From assembly GCF_003096195.1 (NCBI RefSeq), contig NZ_CP023004.1, positions 535,299-599,298 of the forward strand: 64,000 bases of DNA, read 5' to 3'. This document shows positions 38,004 through 46,459 of this stretch, piece after piece; the first letter of the stretch is position 1; the number at the start of each line of letters is the position of its first letter. This DNA comes from Ereboglobus luteus. Its GTDB lineage: Bacteria; Verrucomicrobiota; Verrucomicrobiia; Opitutales; Opitutaceae. A program made the position numbers and the translations under genes. The notes beneath the pieces were generated by a model that saw nothing but the letters and a program-made list of their open reading frames with translations, did no database searches and was not told where the DNA came from.

Positions 38004-38047
38004 AATCGTGTTTCTCACAGCCCTGTTCGGCGCCGGATCGTTGGGCC

Positions 38048-40072
38048 TTACCAGATCGTCACGATGTCGCTGCCGCCGCGCCGCATTTTGTCGCCTTCCT
38101 TCACGTCGAAAGCCTTCCAAAATTCCTCAAGGTTTGAGAGCGGTCCGCGCACGCGCCACTCGGCGGGTGAATGCGGGTCGATGACGATGAGGTTGCGGCG
38201 ATACTCGGGGCGGCGCACTTCGCGCCAAATGCTCGCGTAGCTGAGGAAGAATCGCTGCTCGGGCGTGTAGCCGCCGATTTTTGCGCGAGATTGCCCGGCA
38301 AGCGCGCGTTGGAGCGCGGCGTAGGCAATTTTCACGCCGCCGAGGTCGGCGATGTTTTCGCCCTGCGTGAGCGTGCCGTTCACATGGAGCGCGCCGTCGA
38401 GCACGGTGTAGTTGTTGAACTGGTCAATTATGACCGCGGCGCGCTTGTTGAAAGCCTCGGTGCTTTGGGGCGTCCACCAATCCTTCAGGTTGCCCCGGGC
38501 GTCGTATTGGCGGCCCTGGTCGTCGAAACCGTGCGTCATTTCGTGCCCGATCACGGAACCGATGCCGCCGTAGTTGACGGCGTCGTCGGCGTTGGCGTCG
38601 AAAAATGGCGGCTGCAAAATGCCGGCGGGGAAAACAATGCAGTTTTCAACCGGATTGTAGTAGGCGTTGATCGTGGACGCGGTCATGAACCACTCCGTGC
38701 GATCGACGGGCTGGCCGATCTTCGCGAGGTTGCGGCGCATTTCGTAGGCGTTGGCCGCAAAAACATTTTCCACATACGATGCGTCGCGGCTGATCGTGAG
38801 CGTGGAATAATCGCGCCACTTGTCGGGATAACCCATTTTCACGCTAAAGGAGTTGAGCTTTTCGAGTGCGCGCGCGCGGGTTGGCGCGTCCATCCACTCA
38901 AGCGTTTCGATGCGCGCGCGAAACGCGGAGCGAAGGTCCTCGACGAGCTTGAGCACGCGGGCCTTTGACGCGGGCGGGAAATATTTCGCCACATAAAGCT
39001 GCCCGAGCGCGTCGCCAATGCCGTCGTCGACGCTTTCCGTGACACGCTTCCAGCGCACCTTGATTTCCTTTTGTCCATTGAGCGCCCGGCCGTAAAAGGC
39101 GAAGTTTTCATTGACGAAATCGTCGCCCAGGCAGGGCGCCGCGCCGCGGACAAGATTCCAGCGCAGGTAGGCGCGCCAGTCGGCGAGCGGGGTTTCGTTG
39201 AGCTGCGCGGCAAACGCCCGCATGAAGTCGGGCTGGCCGACGTTGACACTGCGAACATTGCGCGCGCCAATCGCCTTGAAAAACGCGGCCCAGTCGAAAT
39301 CGCCGGTGATTTTGGCGAGGTCGGCGACGGCGGTTTTGTTGTAATTGGCCTCGGGATCGCGAAGCTGCACGCGCGTGCGCGAGGCGGCGGCGAGCTTGGT
39401 TTCGAGATTCATCACGGCCTGCGCCGCCACGCGCGCGGTCTCGGGCGAGTCTCCCGCGAACACAAGCATCTTTGCGATATGCTCGACGTATTCGGCGCGC
39501 AGTTTTTTCATCTTCTCGCTGTCGGTAAAATAATAATCGCGGTCGGGCAGGCCGAGCCCGCCCTGCGTGACTTGCGCGAGGTAGGACTCGCTGTCCTTCT
39601 CGTCGGCGTCGACGTAGAAACCGAAACTGTTGCGCACGCCGATCTGCTTGAGCGCGGCGATGACCTTGATCACATCGGCGCGTGATTTGATGCCCGCGAT
39701 CAAGTCGAGTTGCGGCTGGATGGGTTTGACGCCCGCGGCATTAATCGCGCCTTCATTCATGCCGCTCGCATAAAAATCCCCGACCATGCGCGCGGGCGAG
39801 CCGGCCTTCGCGGAAGCGGCTGCGGCATTCTCACAAATCTCGTGCAGGTTTTTCTGCGTGCGGTCGATGAGCTCGTAGAAGCTTCCCCAGCCAAGCTGGT
39901 CGCCGGGAATCTCGACCGTTTTCAGCCAGGAACCATTGGCGTATTCAAAAAAATCGTCCTGCGGGCGAACCGAGGAATCGATGGCGTTGAGGTCGAGCTC
40001 GGCGCGCAGGGCGAGAGTGAAAATGAACGATGCGGCCAGAAGAGGTAATGCGCGAATGATGTGGTTTCTCAT
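38048..40072 (-). CDS. M13-family metalloendopeptidase (neprilysin/PepO-like)
   Basis: This exported zinc peptidase has 674 residues and a signal peptide (LPLLAASFIFTLALRAELD). Peptidase_M13_N (DDFFEYANGSWL start) is followed by the catalytic M13 domain with H510-E511-M-T-H514 in GHEMTHGFDDQG, the third ligand in ENIADLGG, and a terminal Trp (DIVTIW) as in neprilysins. It would cleave small peptides in the periplasm or on the surface. ATG 40072 is chosen because it starts the signal; an in-frame codon 42 residues earlier overlaps the divergent TonB_C gene promoter. Confidence 0.94.
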   Translation of the reverse strand: MRNHIIRALPLLAASFIFTLALRAELDLNAIDSSVRPQDDFFEYANGSWLKTVEIPGDQLGWGSFYELIDRTQKNLHEICENAAAASAKAGSPARMVGDFYASGMNEGAINAAGVKPIQPQLDLIAGIKSRADVIKVIAALKQIGVRNSFGFYVDADEKDSESYLAQVTQGGLGLPDRDYYFTDSEKMKKLRAEYVEHIAKMLVFAGDSPETARVAAQAVMNLETKLAAASRTRVQLRDPEANYNKTAVADLAKITGDFDWAAFFKAIGARNVRSVNVGQPDFMRAFAAQLNETPLADWRAYLRWNLVRGAAPCLGDDFVNENFAFYGRALNGQKEIKVRWKRVTESVDDGIGDALGQLYVAKYFPPASKARVLKLVEDLRSAFRARIETLEWMDAPTRARALEKLNSFSVKMGYPDKWRDYSTLTISRDASYVENVFAANAYEMRRNLAKIGQPVDRTEWFMTASTINAYYNPVENCIVFPAGILQPPFFDANADDAVNYGGIGSVIGHEMTHGFDDQGRQYDARGNLKDWWTPQSTEAFNKRAAVIIDQFNNYTVLDGALHVNGTLTQGENIADLGGVKIAYAALQRALAGQSRAKIGGYTPEQRFFLSYASIWREVRRPEYRRNLIVIDPHSPAEWRVRGPLSNLEEFWKAFDVKEGDKMRRGGSDIVTIW

Positions 40073-40189
40073 AGGGATGCGATTTTTCGTTGATGCCGGA
40101 TGGATACGCCCGGCGCGCGGATTGCGCAAGCATTCTGGAATTGCACACGCGTGACATAGTCCAGACACTGCCGGGCTCCCAATTCTTTT

Positions 40190-41290
40190 ATGAAGCACCC
40201 CAAATTATTCTCCCTCAAATCACCGCGCCTTCGCATTGCCATGATTTTGACCGTCGCAATGATGGGCGCGGTTTTTTTCGCACCCGCCGTTTTCGCCAAG
40301 GATCGCCGTCCGGAAGTGATCAAACAAACGCAACCGAGTTATCCGTCGAGCATGAAAGAAAGCGGCATGACGGGCGAAGTGACCATTCGGTTTTTTGTGG
40401 ATGAATCCGGCGATGTCGTTGATCCAGTAATCATACGCTCAAACCACTCCGGCTTTGAGCAGGCGGCAATCGACGCCGTTTTGAAATGGAAGTTCAAACC
40501 AGGGATAAAAGACGGCAAGGCGGTCAAGACGCGCATGCAAATACCACTGGTTTTCCATTTGGATGGCGAAGAAGGAAGGAACGCCTACTCCTACACCACA
40601 CCCGGCCCCTCCAAAAAAGACATCTCCAAAATGCCGGAAGGCTACCGCTACGATGTCGCGCCGAAGCCGCGCAGCGTAATCTATCCGGTTTATCCCTACG
40701 AGCAGTTGAAAAACAACACCAAGGGCAAGGCCAGCGTTGCGGTGTTGGTCGACGCGCGCGGGAAAGTCAGGAAAATGGAGATCTCCAAGCAAAGCGCGCC
40801 GGAGTTCGGCCTCGCGGCGCTTGCGGCGTGCGAGTATTTCGAGTTCGAGCCCGCCACCCTGCAAGGCCAGCCGACCCATGCGATCATAACCGTGTCGCTT
40901 GAATTTAACAAAGGCTCCAAGTTCATAACCGGCGAAGACCGCGACATGCTTCGCATTGAGAAAAAATCGCCCGAAAAAATCATCCCCGCCGGCAAACTCG
41001 ACGCCATGCCCAAGATGATTGCCTCGCGGCAGGCACCGTTTCCACTGGCGGCGTTGCGTGAGAACCTGACCTCGGGCGAGGCCGTGGTGGAGTTTTACAT
41101 CGACAGCAAGGGCATGGTTCGCCTCCCGCGCATCGTCTCCAACACGCATCCATCATTTGGATACATCGCCGTGCAAACCATCGCAAACTGGCGTTTTGAG
41201 CCGCCCGTCCAGGGAGGGAAACCCGTCATTACGCGCGCCCGCATACCGATCGGTTTTACCTCCAAGGTCAAAAAAACGCGCGCCAAATAA
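40190..41290 (+). CDS. Secreted protein with three tandem TonB C-terminal domains
   Basis: The 366-residue product has an N-terminal hydrophobic stretch (LRIAMILTVAMMGAVFFAPA, about 14-33), either signal or anchor. Three TonB_C units follow: about 45-125 (PSYPSSMKESGMTGEVTIRF), about 165-245 (PVYPYEQLKNNTKGKASVAV) and about 275-360 (APFPLAALRENLTSGEAVVE). Each has the family's V-x-V/F-x-D-x-x-G-x-V hairpin and an aromatic-rich WKFKP-like strand. The Pro-rich periplasmic spacer of a true TonB is missing and no exbB/exbD is nearby. Function is unknown; it might contact TonB boxes or peptidoglycan. It is divergent from the M13 peptidase. Confidence 0.85.
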   Translation: MKHPKLFSLKSPRLRIAMILTVAMMGAVFFAPAVFAKDRRPEVIKQTQPSYPSSMKESGMTGEVTIRFFVDESGDVVDPVIIRSNHSGFEQAAIDAVLKWKFKPGIKDGKAVKTRMQIPLVFHLDGEEGRNAYSYTTPGPSKKDISKMPEGYRYDVAPKPRSVIYPVYPYEQLKNNTKGKASVAVLVDARGKVRKMEISKQSAPEFGLAALAACEYFEFEPATLQGQPTHAIITVSLEFNKGSKFITGEDRDMLRIEKKSPEKIIPAGKLDAMPKMIASRQAPFPLAALRENLTSGEAVVEFYIDSKGMVRLPRIVSNTHPSFGYIAVQTIANWRFEPPVQGGKPVITRARIPIGFTSKVKKTRAK

Positions 41291-41374
41291 GCCCGGGGCG
41301 GCAAACGTAAACCGAAACGCCCGCGTCTTCTCCGCTCGACGCGGCGCGCAAGGTTGAGTTTTCTCGCTATCATC

Positions 41375-41968
41375 ATGAAAATCAAATCCGCCGAATTCCT
41401 CACCAGCGCGACGACGCTTCGCAACTGCCCGCGCGCCGACTGGCCCGAGTTCGCCATGATCGGGCGCTCCAACGTCGGCAAGTCCTCGCTCATCAACATG
41501 CTCACCGAGCGGCGCAACCTTGCCAAGGTTTCCGCCACGCCCGGCAAGACGCGCCTCCTGAATTTCTTCACCATCAACAACCGATGGCTGCTCGTTGATC
41601 TGCCCGGTTACGGCTACGCCAAGGTCGCGCAGGAAAAACGCGCCGATTTCAACGAGGCCGTCGCCGGCTATATCGAGGGACGCGAAACACTGCTCTGTGT
41701 GTTTGTGCTCATCGACTCGCGCATCGAGCCCCAGCGCATCGACATCGACTTCCTGCAATGGCTCGGCGAGCGCGACATGCCCCACGCGCTCATTTTCACC
41801 AAGACCGACAAACAATCGCCCGCCGCCACCCGCGCCAACATCGACCGTTTCAAGCAAGCGCTCTCCGCATGGCGCGCCGAATTGCCGCCGACATTTCTCA
41901 GTTCGTCCCAAACCAAGGCCGGACGCGGCGAAATCCTGCGTTTTATTGAGCAAACGATGGCCGCATGA
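41375..41968 (+). CDS. engB: Ribosome biogenesis GTPase EngB/YsxC
   Basis: This TRAFAC GTPase for 50S assembly has 197 residues. G1 is GRSNVGKSS, followed by a switch-I threonine in SATPGKT, G3 DLPGYGYAK, G4 TKTDK and a G5-like SSSQTKAG. The N-terminal KSAEFLTSATTLRNCPR matches EngB openings. ATG 41375 (MKIKSAEF) is preferred over an upstream ATG at 41354. tRNA-Tyr starts 75 bases behind. Confidence 0.95.
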   Translation: MKIKSAEFLTSATTLRNCPRADWPEFAMIGRSNVGKSSLINMLTERRNLAKVSATPGKTRLLNFFTINNRWLLVDLPGYGYAKVAQEKRADFNEAVAGYIEGRETLLCVFVLIDSRIEPQRIDIDFLQWLGERDMPHALIFTKTDKQSPAATRANIDRFKQALSAWRAELPPTFLSSSQTKAGRGEILRFIEQTMAA

Positions 41969-42043
41969 GACATATTGGCCGGTTTGTGAAAAAAAACCTT
42001 GAACTTCGTCCCGTGACAGAAGATTTTCCGCCTCCCTGTTTCT

Positions 42044-42129
<86 letters not shown>

Positions 42130-42135
42130 CTTTCC

Positions 42136-42161
42136 GCCTCCGAGCAATCGGAGGCTTTTTT
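42136..42161 (+). terminator. Intrinsic terminator of tRNA-Tyr
   Basis: GCCTCCGA (42136-42143) pairs with TCGGAGGC (42148-42155) around GCAA, followed by TTTTTT. Confidence 0.92.
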
Positions 42162-42216
42162 GTTCGCCCAGTTGCCACGAACCATCCCCTGAAAAGGGAT
42201 GCATCTTGGTTCATTT

Positions 42217-42390
42217 TTAAGATTTTTTCTCCCGGGGCACGCTTTTATCCAAGTCCTTCTCAAAGGATTTCTGGGCTTTCTTTTTTTCATTGGGATATCC
42301 GGACATTCCAGCCCCGCCAGACGAGCTGTATGCGCAACCGCCAAATGGAATCACAATCAATGCAATCAATACTAACAGACTTTTTTTCAT
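42217..42390 (-). CDS. Small lipoprotein of 57 residues
   Basis: This short frame starts ATG AAA AAA AGT and encodes a textbook lipoprotein signal: MKKSLLVLIALIVIPFGGC with cysteine 19 (position -1 to -3: F-G-G). A 38-residue mature tail follows, rich in Ser/Gly at first and then Lys/Glu (NEKKKAQKSFEKDLDKSVP). The composition changes exactly where expected of a real secreted peptide, and no stop or frame break interrupts it. Family and function are unknown. It lies between tRNA-Tyr and the coiled-coil protein gene. Confidence 0.72.
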   Translation of the reverse strand: MKKSLLVLIALIVIPFGGCAYSSSGGAGMSGYPNEKKKAQKSFEKDLDKSVPREKKS

Positions 42391-42499
42391 GATGGGATAA
42401 CTCTAAGATTAATGACATTTCGAAAAAGGAATGTTCCTTTAATTTGCCTGCCTGAACCAAACCTTTGTTATTGCGCGCCGCAGTCGCGCATCCACTCCG

Positions 42500-43957
42500 C
42501 TACATTCCGAAAATTTTCTGCAACCGCCGCCAGACTCCGGCGACGAATTGACGCAACCGGCCCTTGTCATAACGCCCCTGCCCCATCGCGGTTTTTTGCA
42601 CAAGAAACATTCCCTCGCCGACAAACAAGTCGTCGTAAAGCGGGCTCAGTCCGCGGCAGTAGCGCCAAAGCGATTTCACCCGCGTGGGACGGTAACGCAC
42701 CGCCGCCGAAAACCCCATCGTCGCCCACGCCTCGGCGCGCTGCACGGGACGTCGCCCGTCCTCGCGCGGTTCGGGAAACTCCGCCTGCACGCCGCGCTGC
42801 CCCGCCACAATCAAGCGGCACGGCCCCGCAAATTCAAAAAATCGAAACTGCCCCGTCACCCACGCGTGCACACTGAAAAAACGCCAGTGGCTGCGAATCA
42901 CCAGCGGCGCATCCGCCGCGCGCACGACACCCGCAAGATAACGCGGACGCAGCACCAGCGAGCCGCCCTTCGGCACCCGCACGACGGCCAGCTCGGCGCG
43001 CCGTCCGCGCAAATCCGCGCCCTCGCCCTTCCACTTGCCCGCGCCACGCAAAGTCACGCGCCGTGTATTGTCCGCGGCTTCGTTGCGCAACTCCGCCAGA
43101 CGCGTCAGGCGACACGCAATGTTCATGAGGGGGAATCGCGCTTTCAGCCAAAAACGATTGCGCCGCGCCAGTTCCTCATCGGCCGACTCCACCAGCCCGG
43201 GTCGCACGCACAACAACTCGCCCGGCATTAACTCGACCGTCACCGCCCTGCCCTCCTCGTCAACCGCCAGCGTCACATCCGTGCGTTTCGACAGGCGCAG
43301 CGGTTTCCGGCGAATCACAAACGGCGGGGCAAGATAATACAGCGCAAACCTGCCGGCAAACGGCCACGCCATCCAAACACCGAAAAACCAAAACGCGAAC
43401 CGGCGCCCGTGCTTTCCCTCCCAAACCAAGAGCGCGTAAAATTTGAGTTCAGAGGTTTCCGCCTCCGTTGCCGTGATGAGCCGCCCGACACGCGCCAGCG
43501 CAATCTCGGCGCGCTGCTGCGCCTGCGCCGCGTCCACCAGCTCCTGCCGCAATGCGACGATGCGCTCGGACGCCCCGGTTTTGATTTTTTCCTGCTCAAC
43601 CCGCTTGCGATCGTTCAGCTCCTGCTCCTCGCGGGAGCCCGTCCAGCGCTTCCATTCGCTCTCGAGTGATTTGTGCAACTCGATCGCGCGCTCGGCCTCG
43701 ACGACCTTTTGCTGCTGCGCGTCCAGCTCGGCGCGCAACGCCTCGATGCGCGCGTCGGTTTCCTCGCACAATGTCGCGATTCTTGCGCGCTCCGCGGAAA
43801 ACAAAGCCAGCTCGCGGGCGCGGCGTTGCGAAAAATCGCCGTCGTCGTGCGCATACAACCACCACGCCCACCCCGCCAGCCCGAGCGCCGCAATCACACA
43901 GGCCGTGATCGCGCGCTTTAACAGCCAAAGAAAAAACTGTGACAGATGCGAGGTCAC
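42500..43957 (-). CDS. Membrane protein with long coiled coil, unknown function
   Basis: With GTG 43957 as start the product has 485 residues. TM1 is at about 12-35 (AITACVIAALGLAGWAWWLY), a coiled coil at about 48-165 (ALFSAERARIATLCEETDAR, then many E/A/R heptads), and a second hydrophobic pair at about 185-220 (FAFWFFGVWMAWPF). After that comes a beta-rich C-terminal domain (LRPRYLAGVVRAADAPLVIR), not assigned to a family. The start overlaps the tenA stop (GTGA), so it is translationally coupled to thiaminase. A longer ATG start (44002) would overlap tenA by 49 bases and is less likely. Role is unknown. Confidence 0.8.
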   Translation of the reverse strand: MTSHLSQFFLWLLKRAITACVIAALGLAGWAWWLYAHDDGDFSQRRARELALFSAERARIATLCEETDARIEALRAELDAQQQKVVEAERAIELHKSLESEWKRWTGSREEQELNDRKRVEQEKIKTGASERIVALRQELVDAAQAQQRAEIALARVGRLITATEAETSELKFYALLVWEGKHGRRFAFWFFGVWMAWPFAGRFALYYLAPPFVIRRKPLRLSKRTDVTLAVDEEGRAVTVELMPGELLCVRPGLVESADEELARRNRFWLKARFPLMNIACRLTRLAELRNEAADNTRRVTLRGAGKWKGEGADLRGRRAELAVVRVPKGGSLVLRPRYLAGVVRAADAPLVIRSHWRFFSVHAWVTGQFRFFEFAGPCRLIVAGQRGVQAEFPEPREDGRRPVQRAEAWATMGFSAAVRYRPTRVKSLWRYCRGLSPLYDDLFVGEGMFLVQKTAMGQGRYDKGRLRQFVAGVWRRLQKIFGM

Positions 43958-44619
43958 GCCGGCCACGTTTCCATTTTCCAAGCGCCGTCCCAGAACATCC
44001 ATTCGAGCCGCGTGCCGGTCACAAAATGCCGCGCCACGCCGGCGCGCTGCTCGTCCGTGAGGCGCTCGCCCACGCGGTTGACCACATCGAGCACCTGGCG
44101 AACCGTCGCGCCGAATTCATCGCCGCCATACGTGTCGATCCATTTTTGATAAAGCGCGTTGGGCGAACCCGCGGCTGTGAGCGCCTTGCCCACTTCCCAG
44201 TAAACCCAGTAGCACGGCAGAAACGCCCCGAGCGCCTCGTGATACGGACGCTCCTGCGCCACACGCAAAAGATACGATGTGTAGTGATGGCACGCGGGCG
44301 CGACGGGCGCGGCGGCAACCGCCTCGCGATCAAGTTTCCACGCCGAAAAAAAGCCCTCGTGCAACGCGCGCTCCACGACGATGGCGTTGGTGCCATGTTG
44401 CGCGAACATCATGAACTCGTCGTCGCTGGCAGCCCTTGCGCCGATGAGCGCGAGGCCGCGCCCGTAATCGCGCAGATAGTGCGCGTCCTGAAGCACGTAA
44501 TGCCTGAACGCCTCCGCCGGCAATGTGCCGTCGGTTAGTCCGCGCAAAAATGGATGCGCCAGAATTTTCTCATAAACCGGCAAAGCCGCCTGCCAGAGGG
44601 AATCAGTGAATGTGGACAT
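43954..44619 (-). CDS. tenA: TenA-family thiaminase II / aminopyrimidine hydrolase
   Basis: TenA (221 residues) hydrolyses base-degraded thiamin aminopyrimidine for salvage. Helical-bundle motifs are visible: YEKILAHPFLRGLTDGTLP, FRHYVLQDAHYLRDYGR with the active-site Asp/Tyr region, CHHYTSYLLRVA with the catalytic Cys, and LPCYWVYWEVGKAL near YxxxG-Glu. ATG 44619 gives the standard start; an in-frame codon upstream overlaps the thioesterase gene. It is the third of four coupled minus-strand genes. No TPP riboswitch is seen here. Confidence 0.9.
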   Translation of the reverse strand: MSTFTDSLWQAALPVYEKILAHPFLRGLTDGTLPAEAFRHYVLQDAHYLRDYGRGLALIGARAASDDEFMMFAQHGTNAIVVERALHEGFFSAWKLDREAVAAAPVAPACHHYTSYLLRVAQERPYHEALGAFLPCYWVYWEVGKALTAAGSPNALYQKWIDTYGGDEFGATVRQVLDVVNRVGERLTDEQRAGVARHFVTGTRLEWMFWDGAWKMETWPA

Positions 44620-44642
44620 CGTTGCAAAAATAGATGCGCCCC

Positions 44643-45071
44643 TCACGCCGCCGCTCCGTGCCGGGCAACCCACGCAGCCAGCGCGGGGGGAAGCGCGACG
44701 CGCGCGCGATCATCCGAGCGGATGCAAACATGCTCCGTCCTCACAATCGCCGCGCGCTTGGCGGGCGCGCCCTCGACGGCGAGCCGGGTGATTTCATAGT
44801 CGATGCGATAGGAGTCGTCCGAAAGCGCCGCCGGTTTGACCGCGATCGAAATTTTATCCCCGCAAGCAAGCGGACGCAAATAGTCGGCGCTGCTTTTTGA
44901 GATGGGAATGACGATGCCGTTGTCGGAAAAAAACGAGCGCAACTCGATGCCCGCCGCCGCAAGCGACTCCTCGTAGGCCTCGTGGCAAAACGAGAGATAG
45001 TTTGCGAAATACACCACGCCCGCGGCATCGGTGTCCGCAAAATGGATCGTGCGCTGATGGACGAACGGCAT
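44643..45071 (-). CDS. Acyl-CoA thioesterase (4HBT/hot-dog family)
   Basis: This small hot-dog thioesterase has 142 residues. The 4HBT motif is visible as FADTDAAGVVYFANYLSFCH, with Asp as catalytic residue and the Y-F-A-N-Y start of the central helix. It fits YbgC- or DHNA-CoA-thioesterase-like enzymes, but the acyl substrate is not determined. Its ATG overlaps the stop of the TPR lipoprotein gene by one base (TAATG), showing coupling. tenA follows after 23 bases. Confidence 0.9.
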   Translation of the reverse strand: MPFVHQRTIHFADTDAAGVVYFANYLSFCHEAYEESLAAAGIELRSFFSDNGIVIPISKSSADYLRPLACGDKISIAVKPAALSDDSYRIDYEITRLAVEGAPAKRAAIVRTEHVCIRSDDRARVALPPALAAWVARHGAAA

Positions 45072-45583
45072 TACTTTACGATGAAGTCCTTGAGCCGGGC
45101 GTCGTTTTTGAACAGATCCACCGCCTTGACCTGGTCGAGTGTTTTGAGGTGCGTGTTTTGAGGATAATTTTTGACAGCCTTGGCGAGAACCTTGCGCGCA
45201 TCGTCATCGCGGCCGAGCATCACAAGCGCGCGCAGTTTGCGTTCGATGAAAACGGGATTCTCCGCGACTTCCTTCAACTGCGCGTCGCACGCGGCGAGCG
45301 CGCCCTTGTAGGCCTTGATCGCGCCGGATTTGTCGCCGAGGCGGACGCGCACCTTGCCGAGCTCTATCCAGTAGTCATCGATCGTGGGATTGAGCGTGGT
45401 CGCCTGCGTGAGCGATTTTTCCGCGGCCGTGTAGTTGCGCAGAAAGTTTTCCATGTTGGCATCGCTGGCGTGCTTTGCCGCCTGGTCCTGGTGAAGTTTG
45501 GAAACTTCCTTTTTGCCGCCGCCGCAACCGGCGATCAGAACAAGAACGAGCAACGCGGTGAGGGTGCTTGTGATTTTTTGCAT
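45071..45583 (-). CDS. TPR-containing lipoprotein
   Basis: The 170-residue product has lipobox LIAGC (C20) and three TPR-like helix pairs in the mature part (LRNYTAAEKSLTQATTLNPT, GDKSGAIKAYKGALAACDAQ, GRDDDARKVLAKAVKNYPQN). The ATG at 45583 begins the signal; the longer frame starts upstream without reason. It is the head of the overlapping set with thioesterase, tenA and the coiled-coil protein. It probably acts as a periplasmic scaffold, exact partner unknown. Confidence 0.85.
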   Translation of the reverse strand: MQKITSTLTALLVLVLIAGCGGGKKEVSKLHQDQAAKHASDANMENFLRNYTAAEKSLTQATTLNPTIDDYWIELGKVRVRLGDKSGAIKAYKGALAACDAQLKEVAENPVFIERKLRALVMLGRDDDARKVLAKAVKNYPQNTHLKTLDQVKAVDLFKNDARLKDFIVK

Positions 45584-45674
45584 AAACTGGGGGTAACGTG
45601 AAACGAAGAGCGGCGCGGCTGGCAAATGATTCTTCAAAAAAACTCGCGCCCGCGATGGCTCCGCTTGCGCATGA

Positions 45675-46457
45675 TTACGCGGCGACCGCGCTCCAAAAGC
45701 GGCATTCGTCGGAGAACTCGCGCACGGCGCGCGACTCGGCGCTCACTTTGCTGCGCAGCGCGTCGAACGTGTGCCGCCAGCCCGTCACCGCGAGGTCGGC
45801 GAGAATCTCGGCGCGCGTGGGCAGGTGCATGAAGGTGCGCCCCGTTTCGTCCTCAAAATAACGGTCGCCAAACTCGACAAGGCACAGGTCCTGCCGCCCC
45901 TCGGCCCAGCGATCCGCCTCCATGCGCCAGAGGATGTGCTCGCCCGCGCCGCCGCACTCGCGATCGTGCGTGGTGAAGAGCAACGGCGCGCCGGATTTGC
46001 AAACGGCTCGCAGCTCAAGGAGCGCGGCGATGCGGTTTTTACGGCCGGGGATTTGCATCAGGCCGTTGAACATAAAAAGCGCGCCCTCGAACCGCGGCGC
46101 GCCGTCAAAGCCGCCGGCTTTACGCAATCGCGTGGCGTCGGCGAGATACACGCGGATGTTCGCGCCGGGCGCGCGCTCATCGACAAGGCTGCGCGCCTGG
46201 TCGACAAGTTCCTCCGCAAAATCGAACGCGGTGATGTTGCGGTATCCGAGATCGTGCAGCCCCATCGTCACGCGGCCCGCGCCGCAACCCGCCTCGATGA
46301 GCGGCGCGTCGGGATTGGTGAAAAAACGCTGGATGAGAATGCTCTCGGATTTCCAAAGCCCGAGAAAATGCGCCGCGCGCGCATAGTGGATGACGGTGTT
46401 AGGATCGTTGAAATCGTCCCGAACCGTGGCGGAGGTGATTTTTTTCGCGGAAGACAT
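45675..46457 (-). CDS. SAM-dependent methyltransferase (class I)
   Basis: This 260-residue protein has a Rossmann methyltransferase domain. Motif I is IEAGCGAGRVTMGLHDLG and the acidic motif II lies in ITAFDFAEELVDQAR. The post-motif ADATRL strand and the FMFNGLMQIPGRKNRIAAL motif follow. The substrate is unknown. It begins 2 bases behind the dxs stop, so it is in the xseB-dxs operon, which could hint at isoprenoid or quinone methylation, an inference only. Confidence 0.87.
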   Translation of the reverse strand: MSSAKKITSATVRDDFNDPNTVIHYARAAHFLGLWKSESILIQRFFTNPDAPLIEAGCGAGRVTMGLHDLGYRNITAFDFAEELVDQARSLVDERAPGANIRVYLADATRLRKAGGFDGAPRFEGALFMFNGLMQIPGRKNRIAALLELRAVCKSGAPLLFTTHDRECGGAGEHILWRMEADRWAEGRQDLCLVEFGDRYFEDETGRTFMHLPTRAEILADLAVTGWRHTFDALRSKVSAESRAVREFSDECRFWSAVAA

Positions 46458-46459
46458 TT

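Noticed and set aside
44619-45071. TPP riboswitch for tenA
   Set aside because: tenA is internal to a coupled operon with a 23-base upstream gap; no thi-box features were seen.
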